Below, piece by piece: positions 21,516-42,995 of a DNA stretch of 42,995 bases (position 1 is the stretch's first letter; each line of letters opens with the position of its first letter). The stretch covers positions 1-42,995 of the forward strand of contig CALSCQ010001971.1 of assembly GCA_943704525.1 (NCBI GenBank), read 5' to 3'. Source of the stretch: Pigoraptor vietnamica. Lineage: Eukaryota; Opisthokonta; Filasterea. Under the pieces are notes generated by a model. The model saw nothing but the letters and a program-made list of their open reading frames with translations, searched no databases and was not told where the DNA came from. Position numbers and translations under genes: made by a program.

Positions 21516-23186
21516 ATGACACGCGTGACGGGAGAGCTCATCGCGGCGTCTTCGACCACAAAGAGACTCAAGACGGAGTCGCTCGAACAGTTCCTTGCGC
21601 GCATCACGCACGCGAACTTGTCCGCGAAGGGCGTCGAGCAAATTGTGGGTGCGGGTGTTCACGCTAGTATCGCTTATGGATCGCAGGAGATTAACTTTTT
21701 CTCCATCGCAGGAGAATTTCCGGCCGTGCAAGAGCCTCTCTGTGCTCTATTTGTACGAGAATGCGATCGAGTCGATGCAGAATATTGCGTGCCTGACGCA
21801 GCTGACCCACTTGTACCTCCACGACAACCGGATCGCCAAGATCGAAGGCCTCGCCCCCCTCACAAAACTGACAAAGCTGTGGGTGGTTCTCCAGACGACA
21901 GTGTGTGAGAATGGCCTCAATGGACTTGTATGACATGCTGTTGTTGCGGTAGTAGTCGCCGCATTTTCGCGATACTCATACTACGCATCTGTGCGCATGC
22001 TATTCCTCCACAGTTACCTCAACAACAATGCGATCGCGCACGTTGAGGGACTGGAGACGTTGATGCAGTTGAAGGAGCTTCACCTCCAAAACCAGCGCAT
22101 TCCGGCGCAGCTCACTTTTGCGCCTTCCGTTGTGCGCGCGCTCGCGGTGAGGGGGCTTGTACACTGCATGTCGAACGTCGCGTGCTGCGCTGTGTCCTAA
22201 CTGCTCCGTGAAACGAGAGTTGTCCGGCACCTACTGATCGGAAGCCCACCGGTCACGTGCACCGCAGGGCAACCTGCGCATTCTGAATGTGTCCGGGACG
22301 AACCTGGAATCGCTGGAGCCGCTTGTGGGCCTCGCTTCCCTCCAGACGCTCGTCGTCGCCAACAACAAACTCGCCGTCATCGAGGTACGCGCCTTAGCGA
22401 TGCGCTTGCGATCTCGCCATGTAAAGTGGTGCAGAGGCGTCGATGTAATCGCTAGTCGCCGCTGTGTACCGGTTGGATATTTTGCCCTTGCAGTCGTGCT
22501 TGTGTGTAATTGTATTGGAGCCCTCCATGGCCGATCGCCATGCAGGAGGTGTGCCTGCACGTATCCCAGATGAAGCGGCTATCGACCCTCGACCTCCGCG
22601 TGAACCCTGTCTGCGAACTCACAAAGTACCGGGAGCGCATTATCCTCGCCTCCGAGTCACTCGGTGGGTGTTCGCCTCCCTATGTCGCACGCACTTCCAA
22701 CTCAGGCACACACACACGCACGTGGAATGGGAATTTGGTATATCTCATATGTGTGTGTGTGTGTGGCTGCTAATCGCCCGAGTCCTTTCTGCAGCTGTGT
22801 TGGACGACAAAAAGGTCGCGGACAACGAGCGGCGCTTTCTCGTTAACCTCAAGGCCGTTCACGTCGCGAGGCAACGGAAGGCTTCGATGGAACAGCCCGA
22901 GCGTGTTGTGTTGAGGTGGGCGTTCGCTCACGATTTTCCAGTTGCGTGGCGTGCGGTTGTGGTGTGTGTTTATTGTGCGTGTGTGCGCGAATGTGTGCAT
23001 TGTGTTTGGCATCTGTGTGTGAGTGAGTGAGTGTTAAAGTGTGGAACTATCATTGAGCGCTTCTCTCGTCCACGCAGTTCGCCGCAAGCGATGTTTGAGG
23101 ATGACTTCGGAGACGTCCCACAAATCGCATACACAGCCGTGCCATCGAAGTCTCTTGGTGGGAAGACGGGAAGGACGCGCGTATGA
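21516..23186 (+). CDS. PPP1R42: PPP1R42 (LRRC67) orthologue
   Basis: Seven exons (21516-21644, 21712-21878, 22014-22146, 22268-22384, 22546-22663, 22795-22915, 23078-23186) give 297 residues; human PPP1R42 has 309. The protein begins MTRVTGELIA and continues FLARITHANLSAKGVEQI, where the human protein has CLKKITHINFSDKNIDAI. It then shows repeats LSVLYLYENAI, LTHLYLHDNRI, YLNNNAIAHVEGLE, the diagnostic LKELHLQNQRIP, LRILNVSGTNLESL and LRVNPVCELTKYRERIILAS. The family member in mammals is a protein-phosphatase-1 regulatory subunit found at centrosomes and flagellar structures. That supports a basal-body or flagellum function and suggests a flagellated lineage. Most junctions fall near leucine-repeat boundaries. 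Confidence 0.94.
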
Positions 23187-23323
23187 CTCGCGCGTGACCC
23201 GGTCTCCTCGTCTGTATAAAGTTCACCCCCGTTTTCAAACTGTCGCGCCATTTAGTCATTTCCCGGAAACCCCCACCGTAGACCTATGACTCTAGCGCCT
23301 GTTACCGTTCTTGAAATCTCTTC

Positions 23324-24711
23324 ATGCCATTAAGCGTCCAAAAAACCGAACGCACGCGTGCACTGGCAAACATGGCACTGCTCTCCACGCAGCGCTTGGG
23401 GCAAATCCAGGCCATCTCGGGCCTTGCTTTTGGGAGCTTTCTGTCGCTGCACTTGGCCAACACACTGGCGGCGAATGCTTCGCAGGAGGCGTACGACAAC
23501 GTCCTCCTCATGATGCGCGAGTACTACCAAACGCCCGCCGTCGGTGCGCGCCGTGCCCTGCGTGCGCATTGCGGTTGCCTGCTAGTGGAGGCTAGGCAGC
23601 TGCATGGAAGGGTCGGCATCCCCTCAAATCGGTGTTCGGAAGTTTGAATCGTGTGACGGCGACAGTGCCTCAGATGCCGTGAAGCCATCAGTCCTCTGGG
23701 GCTCCTGACGCTTTGCTTGTTTCGTTAACGTGCAGAGGCTTTGGTCGTGGGTGGCGCTGCCCTCGTTCATGTTGCCTCGAGTATTGCGATTGGTCGCCGG
23801 AGAGATGCGCTTGTGGCGAAGGGCGGAAGGCAATTGCAGGGCGAAAACTGGCGCGCACTACTGCACCGAATAACAGGGTGCGTGTGTGCGCGTGTTGCTC
23901 GCAGGCAGACACGGGACGACTGGAAACACCGTCCCGCTGTTGCGATTGGTGGCCGATTGACGCGTGTCCTGTCTGCATCCTTTTCCCTTGTCAATTACCC
24001 ATTCGTTTACTGAGAAGTGAGTTCATCTCTCCCATTACATGATCGCGTCGCAGGTATGTGCTCGTAGTGACCAGCGGCGTCCATGCGCTGCAGATGCGTC
24101 TGCCCGCAGTTCAGTGGGACATCAAGGCCGACTTTTCCTACGTGACGTACACGCTGGTGGGCGGCTGTGCCATTGGGGCGACGTTGGTCCTCACTTGTGA
24201 CTGCATCTTCTCTATGGCCTCCCTGTGGAATTCGATGGACACACGTCCATGACTTAAGCTGATCCGACATTGATGGCCTCCATGGCTGGTATTTTGTTCT
24301 TACTGTGCATGTGCATCTCGCGCTGACTGTCGCAGCACCGGTGGCCTGCCGTGTACTATCCCTTCTACGCGCTGCTCGCAATGAGCGGCGCCTACCACTT
24401 AACGTACGGCTCCATTGTGGCATCTCGCCGCCTTTTTACCAACAGCGGACCCGGGTGAGTGTGCGGCCGGATGTCAAGCGATTTGTACAACAACTCCACC
24501 TCCTCCCCCTATTCTGAGTCGCGATCCAACACGGACATCTCGCAGGAAGCGAGGTCGTTTGTTCGATGTCGTTGTCGCAGCCGCCTGTGGCGGTGTCGTG
24601 TGGGCCATCGCAAGCTTCGCAGGCCTCTGCTTCCCCGTCCAGTCACTGCGCTTTGCCGAGTTTCGTAACATGTACCACCGAAAGATCGGGCTCCCGGCGC
24701 GACTGTCGTGA
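23324..24711 (+). CDS. MCP1-type mitochondrial membrane protein
   Basis: Five exons (23324-23543, 23736-23877, 24054-24156, 24336-24454, 24546-24711) give 249 residues in consistent phase. A second in-frame ATG at 23372 is also possible as a start. Two related halves are visible. The first has QAISGLAFGSFLSLHLANTL, then a hydrophobic GGAALVHVASSIAIG. The second has HRITGYVLVVTSGVHALQMR, a DFSYVTYTL segment, YYPFYALLAMSGAYHLTYG and a final helix VVAAACGGVVWAIASFAG. This His-bearing pattern is that of the MCP1 transmembrane domain (Pfam MCP1_TM, formerly DUF1691), distantly like succinate dehydrogenase membrane anchors. Yeast Mcp1 sits in the mitochondrial outer membrane, recruits the lipid transporter Vps13 and rescues ERMES loss. 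The same role here is inferred. Confidence 0.8.
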
Positions 24712-24891
24712 TTGTATGTATGCGGCTGTGTATTAAACTGGCGAATGCGGCTACCTTTCGGCTGGACACAACCACCTTGACGTCCGTCCTCTCGGGTGCG
24801 TGCTGTGAATAGCCGGTGGTGCTGTCTTGTGCGTGTGCGTACGTCGCCAGTGAGAGATGCTGGCGAACACGTTAGAGGTGACTCTTCTATA

Positions 24892-24906
24892 TAGGGTTAG
24901 GGTTAG
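24892..24906 (+). repeat. Short interstitial telomere-type repeat
   Basis: TAGGGTTAGGGTTAG is followed by CCCC. It is the second such element in the window and, like the one at 11616, lies in an intergenic region. Confidence 0.7.
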
Positions 24907-25071
24907 CCCCTGAGACGTGTCGGATCCGATGCCGTGTGTAGAATTTGAGATTTCCTTAATTATGTGCAATAAATGGGGCATTGTTCAAATTAAATGCGCC
25001 GGTCAGTCTCGGTAAGTTGCCGTCTGGAACAAGCCGAGTGGAGTGCATGGCACTGTATGTGCCACGCACAC

Positions 25072-25095
25072 CACACACACACACACACACACACA
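25072..25095. repeat. (AC)n microsatellite
   Basis: About 12 AC units, roughly 330 bp before the WDFY3 start codon. Confidence 0.9.
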
Positions 25096-25425
25096 TGTGC
25101 ACGCAGACACAGTCCACAGCCACACAGACACGCGCACACATACGCCTTGCAGAGTGCAAGAACTGTCAAAGCGTCTCGGCCGAGACACAACGGCATACCC
25201 GCACGCCGTGTGTGCGAAGGGCCTCCTGGTTGTTGTGTGTATGCAGTTTGCTCCCTTCTCCACCAAGTGCTAATCCTCCGCGGGTCGAAAGAGAGAGACC
25301 ACACACGCACACCTGCATGCGCGCGACTCTCATTTGTGCGTGAGCGGCCCATTGCTTCGGCCCGCCACGCCGGGTGCATCGTCGCCCGTGCTGCTCTCTT
25401 CGCGCGTTGACGAGCGACCGCGACG

Positions 25426-39222
<13,797 letters not shown>

Positions 39223-39539
39223 GCGCGCGAACAAACACGCCAGTGTTGTCCATGGCACATTGTCGGAATTTCGTTTTTGTGTGTCTGTTTTTCTACCTTC
39301 TCTTTTTTCTGCTTTGGCGTTGCGCATTCTTTGCTGTGAGCTGCTGCGTTGCGTTGCGTGTGCCGCGTTTGCGCGCGCGTGGAACTTGTCGAGAACAAGG
39401 AGCTGAAACAAACGTGTTACCCTGTCCAGACTGCCGATGTCACCTGTCAGCTCTTGTCGTGTGTGAGTCCCTGGAAATCGTTTTTATTTGAACTTCAGCT
39501 CGCTTGAAGGCAGCGAAAGCGCGCGAGACAAACTGCAGA
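39223..39539. other. Gap between WDFY3 and ATG10
   Basis: The 317-bp gap separates two genes on the same strand. It contains a T-rich stretch (about 39268-39315) and no gene. It must hold the end of WDFY3 and the start of ATG10. Confidence 0.6.
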
Positions 39540-40773
39540 ATGAGCATCGCTTGGCCAGAATTCGAGCGCTGCTGCCGCGACATTGCAGAGAGGTCCTCAT
39601 CCCTTGGCGATGGGTGGACGTACGTCGTCACGAAGGCAGGTCGGCGCGCCACCTATTCGCTTTTGTTCGCCATGTGCGCGTATACCCACGTGTCGAGCAC
39701 GCGCGTGTGTGTGCGTCCTGTGACATTGATTGCGTCGCAACACTGGCAGCCACGTGTGGGCTTTGGGGTGCTGGAGAAGTCGGGCGTGGTGCGTCCCGCG
39801 GGCGGAGCTGCGTTTGAAAGTGGCGCCACTGTGCCCGTGAGCGACCGCGTGCACACTTCGGAGAAGGAAGTTGCCGAGAGAGTGTTGAGCGACCTTGAAG
39901 ACAGCGACGTCGAAGACATGGACGTCTCCGGTACTGGCGTGGTGAGTGGGAACATGAGATGCATTTGACCGTGTCGCGTCTGCGTGTGTGCGCGCGCGTG
40001 TTGTGTGTACTTGTGTGCTCTGTACGTGCGCGTACATGTGCGTCTGTGTGCATTCTAATGGTTGCATGACCGTCTGCCAATTGCAGAGTGGCGCAGTGGC
40101 CGTTCCACCCACCGACAACCTGCGGCGGTATGACTACAGCATCGCCTTCAGCGCAACGTACGGCGTCCCCGTGCTCTACTTCAACGGCGCGATGATGGGT
40201 GGGTCCGTCTGCGCACATGAGCGCTTCTCGCACGCACCGCTCGGCATACATGAGGCATTGGCGTTCACTCCATTATTGGGAAGGCATGTTTACTGCCCCT
40301 CACCGTGGTTGCTTCCCATGTGGCGGCAGACGGACGGCGACTCTCCGCGGAGGGCGTGTGGGCCGATGTGCCTGCGCAGTATCAGGCGACCATCGAGCAG
40401 AGCAAGTGGACGTTCATCACGCAGCAGGTGCGCGGGAGATGCCTGTTTGACAGTCTTTGTGCTAGAGTTTGGCTGGCATGAGTGATTCGCTTTGCGGCTC
40501 TTCTGGGCGCGTCATAGTCCTTGTGTTCATTTTGTCCCAGCGCCGTACGGGTTGTGCTACAGTCAATTGATAAAAGTGATGTATTCTATTCGCATCGTGC
40601 AGGAGCACCCCGTGCGCGGTCGCCCTTTCTACTACCTCCACCCGTGCGAGACAGCCGCCCTGATGAAGGACGTGCTTGCGTCTGCGCCGGCGCGCAACTA
40701 CGTCGCCTCGTGGCTGAACCTTGTCGGCCCCATCGTCGGTCTGTCGCTATCGAGGGAGTATTTCATTGCCTAG
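39540..40773 (+). CDS. ATG10: ATG10, E2-like enzyme for ATG12-ATG5 conjugation
   Basis: Exons 39540-39941, 40087-40198, 40330-40427 and 40603-40773 give 260 residues in consistent phase. If a 114-nt in-frame GC-AG intron (39636-39749) is also removed, the protein has 222, close to human (220) and Arabidopsis (225), so I favour that form. Family landmarks are RYDYSIAFSATYGVPVLYF, DGRRLSAEGVWADVP, KWTFITQQEHPVRGRPFYYL, the catalytic HPC with Cys219 (Cys181 in the short form), and YVASWLNLVGPIVGLSL. ATG10 accepts activated ATG12 from ATG7 and transfers it to a lysine of ATG5, making the conjugate needed for LC3/ATG8 lipidation. The HPC motif with the ITQQEHP context separates it from ATG3. It lies 317 bp after WDFY3, whose animal orthologue binds ATG5. 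Confidence 0.95.
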
Positions 40774-41059
40774 CACTTCGAATGGCCAACGTCCTTTCGA
40801 CTTCCCCGTCCTCCGCACTCTTGCGACTGTGCGATGTCAACGACCGCAAACTACTTGCTCGGCATGAGCGTCCAGACGGACCCTTAATGCTGCGAACAGG
40901 GTGAGAGCAGGGCTACCATGTCGACATTCGTTTGGAAGAGCGTTGTCGGCCACCGTGCTCAACGCGACACATCCCGAAAGACACCACAAACAAATACTAA
41001 AACTAATCCCTGAAGTGCAAAGCCGACAGCTTTTCAAACTCTTTGCTTTTTTTTTTCGG

Positions 41060-42644
41060 CTACGGGTGCCTCTGAAAAAATTCCGATATGAGCCTGTCCA
41101 GTTGCGTCGTCTCCACAAACAGGCCGTCGTGGCCGTCCCTTGCGTGGATTGCCGCGTACTCTCCCGCAGCGAGGGCCGCGCACACGGCGCGCTGCTCGCT
41201 CACAGGGTACAGCAGATCAGACTCGATGCCCACGACCAGCGCAGGCTGCGTGAGCGACCGCAGCGCCGCCTCAATCCCTCCGCGCCCTGCGCCGGCGTCA
41301 TGCACGTCCATCGTCTGCGTGAGCCGCACGTAGCAGTTGGCGTCAAAGCGATGCACCAGCTTGCGCCCTTGGTACCGCAGGTAATTCTGAATCGTAAACA
41401 GGTACGGGTCGTCGTCCCGCTCCGCGCGATACTTCTCGGGGACGGACGAGAGGTCTTGCGGCCGCACGCCGAACTTCTCCTCGAGTGACTCTTGCGAGCG
41501 GTAGGTGAGCATGGCAATCATGCGCGCGGTCCCCAGCCCCGCGAGCGGCTGCGCGTCGGGCTCGTAGCGGCCGCCCTTCCACGCCGGATCCGCAAAGATC
41601 GCCTGTCGCTGGCACTCGTTCCACCCGAGGCACCAGGCCGACTGGCGCGCGCACGCAGCGATGAGGAGCATGTGTCGCGTGTAGTCCGCCCCAAAGAAGC
41701 CCCACTCGATGGCCTGGATCACGTGGACAGGCGGCGTCAAGCTCACACGTTGGACACACAAGCGGCGGCGACGGCACGCGTACCTGCATGCCACCCAGGG
41801 ATGCGCCTATGACTGCGTGCACGTGACGTACGCGAAGTACGTCGTCCAGAACGCGCCTGTGCAGGCGGACGCTGTCGCGAACCTGGTGCGTGGGCGCGGC
41901 GACAGTAAGTTGCAATGCTCTCCACAATTACGGTGCGACAGCACGTCTAGGCAATCACTGTTGACCATCAGGCATTGTACGCGCGCATGTAGTGTGCGTG
42001 GGGACCCTTCACGTACCGTCACTTGCGGAAAGTCTGCGCCGTACGGTTTTCCCGTCTCCGGATTCAGAGTGACAGGGCTTGCCGTGCCATACGGCGACCC
42101 AAGCACATTTGCGCAGAAGATAAAGTACCTGCAAGAGACGCACGCACGTCAGGGAATACCGCGCAGGCACACACACACATGGGCGCGTGCAGTCGTCGAC
42201 ATTGAGGCCAGCCAGGGATGCTTCGTGGCGATTCGCATGACTCACTTGTTCGAGTCGAGCGTTTTTTCAGGGCCGACAATCGCCGTCCACCAATTTGAGA
42301 CGTCCGCGTGCCCCGTGAGTGCGTGACACACCTACACGCGAGAGCACCCATGAGTAATCATGCGACACAACCCTAAAGTTGAGCCAACGCCAAGAGCACA
42401 TGATGCAAAAAATGGCACGAAATGGACGTACCACGATCACGTTATCCGCCGTTTCGTTGAGCGTCCCCCACGTCTTAAAGCCCACTTCCACGTTCTTCAG
42501 TACAATGCCGGAGTCCAGCTTGTGCTCTGCGAACACGACCATGCTCTGCTCGAGGACGATGCCATCGCCAACGGAGAAGCGGTGCGGAAACGGCGTCAAC
42601 GTCGGCCCGTGCGCCGCCGCCAGGGGCGAAACTGGGTTCGTCAT
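41060..42644 (-). CDS. Homoserine O-acetyltransferase (MetX family)
   Basis: Five exons on the complement (42644-42432, 42331-42246, 42128-42017, 41882-41784, 41713-41060) give 387 residues, all in phase. The enzyme is an alpha/beta hydrolase that acetylates L-homoserine with acetyl-CoA, the first committed step towards methionine. Motifs seen: FKTWGTLNETADNVIV, CHALTGHADVSNWW, LGSPYGTASPVTLNPETGKP, the nucleophile elbow GASLGG with S165, IEWGFFG, ARQSAWCLGWNECQRQAIF, the acidic residue D336 in ESDLLYP and H365 in GHDG. Together these are the Ser-Asp-His triad. Some MetX-family enzymes use succinyl-CoA or act on serine, so the exact donor is inferred. The ATG at 42644 (MTNPVSPL) precedes the first conserved block by about 25 residues, and no targeting peptide is evident. 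Animals lack this gene. The 3' end converges on ATG10. Confidence 0.94.
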
Positions 42645-42818
42645 TCGATCACAGGCGCATGGAGCGGACACAGGACAAGTGCATGCGCGTGTGTGTGTGT
42701 GCGTGTGCAAGCCGTTTTCAGGGGTTGTCGTGGAGCGAAATAGCCGTTTGGCGTTTCGGCCTTCTCTGTTGTTTCAAACGATTCGCACATGAGTCCCAGC
42801 CAATCGGCGAGTGGACCA

Positions 42819-42826
42819 TCACGTGA
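42819..42826. promoter_or_regulatory. TCACGTGA palindrome upstream of MetX
   Basis: This perfect 8-base palindrome with an E-box core lies 175 bp before the MetX start. In yeasts TCACGTGA recruits Cbf1 with Met4 to methionine-pathway genes. CACGTG cores are frequent elsewhere in this window, so specificity is uncertain. Confidence 0.35.
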
Positions 42827-42839
42827 CTGCCTCATGACG

Positions 42840-42849
42840 CCATATAAGG
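42840..42849. promoter_or_regulatory. CArG-type box (MADS-domain site)
   Basis: CCATATAAGG fits the CC(A/T)6GG consensus of SRF-type MADS factors exactly and lies between the two TCACGTGA sites, 196 bp before the MetX start. It could alternatively serve as a TATA-like element. Confidence 0.35.
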
Positions 42850-42901
42850 TATACATTTTGTTGTGAAGTGCCGGTTTAGCCTTCACATACGGGGCGGGGC
42901 G

Positions 42902-42909
42902 TCACGTGA
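42902..42909. promoter_or_regulatory. Second TCACGTGA palindrome upstream of MetX
   Basis: Identical to the site at 42819-42826 and 83 bp further from the MetX start. Paired copies in one short region strengthen the case for a bHLH-type operator slightly. Confidence 0.35.
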
Positions 42910-42995
42910 TTGCACCCGCGGGGTTATTTGAATTCGAATGGCCTTGCGTGCGGTCACCTCTTCTCTTCTTCTTTCCCTTTCACCGTTTATTGGTG

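Larger units (their letters stand above)
24712..25425. other. Intergenic region before WDFY3
   Basis: These 714 bp hold no supported gene. Present are a TAGGGTTAGGGTTAG telomere-type element (24892-24906), AT-rich sequence with an AATAAA (about 24968) that may be the MCP1-like gene's polyadenylation signal, and an (AC)n run (25072-25095). Confidence 0.55.
42645..42995. other. Upstream region of the MetX gene
   Basis: The 351 bp before the MetX start to the window edge contain a GT-rich stretch (about 42688-42708), an inverted CCAAT box for this gene (42800-42804), two TCACGTGA palindromes and a CArG-type box. I see no other gene, although a gene to the right may share the region. Confidence 0.5.

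Noticed and set aside
42645-42886. Extra 5' exon for MetX in the 81-codon minus-strand frame
   Set aside because: No splice acceptor joins it to the conserved N-terminus, and the ATG at 42644 already gives family-typical length.

Overview
The window is nuclear DNA of a unicellular eukaryote. Genes are GC-rich, split by many short introns (roughly 80-400 bp), and lie on both strands. Introns and gaps are full of (GT)n/(AC)n and other simple repeats. I modelled splicing by eye from GT-AG (rarely GC-AG) borders, phase continuity and remembered homologues; for eleven of the twelve genes every junction closes in frame. Orthologues normally found in animals and their protist relatives (WDFY3/Alfy, COMMD3, LRMDA, PPP1R42) sit beside a gene animals have lost (MetX-type homoserine O-acetyltransferase) and an MCP1-like protein known from fungi. 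PPP1R42 hints at a flagellated lineage. I cannot place the species. I saw no plastid, viral, transposon, tRNA or rRNA sequence.

Layout: DNase II (+, 846-2315); sulfite oxidase (-, 2755-4998) divergent from a METTL18-type protein-histidine methyltransferase (+, 5463-7507); an 8-segment membrane protein that may be a gustatory-receptor-like channel (+, 8379-11305); an F-box/LRR/TRAF-zinc-finger protein (-, 11781-14671); a large GT satellite; an unrecognised gene with unresolved 5' end (+, about 15578-17363); LRMDA (-, 17586-19241) divergent from COMMD3 (+, 19925-21040); PPP1R42 (+, 21516-23186); an MCP1-like membrane protein (+, 23324-24711); the 27-exon WDFY3/Alfy gene (+, 25426-39222); ATG10 (+, 39540-40773); and MetX (-, 41060-42644).

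Functional themes. WDFY3 (selective-autophagy scaffold that binds ATG5 in animals) is followed 317 bp later on the same strand by ATG10, the E2-like enzyme that conjugates ATG12 to ATG5. LRMDA and COMMD3 share one 683-bp divergent promoter region; COMMD3 is a Commander subunit and LRMDA has been linked to Commander and RAB32/38 in pigment cells, so this pair may preserve an ancestral trafficking partnership. MCP1 (a VPS13 adaptor in yeast), DNase II (lysosomal) and WDFY3 add a membrane-traffic and degradation flavour. Sulfite oxidase and MetX both belong to sulfur amino-acid metabolism. Splice donors are strongly biased to GTGCGT and GTGGGT.
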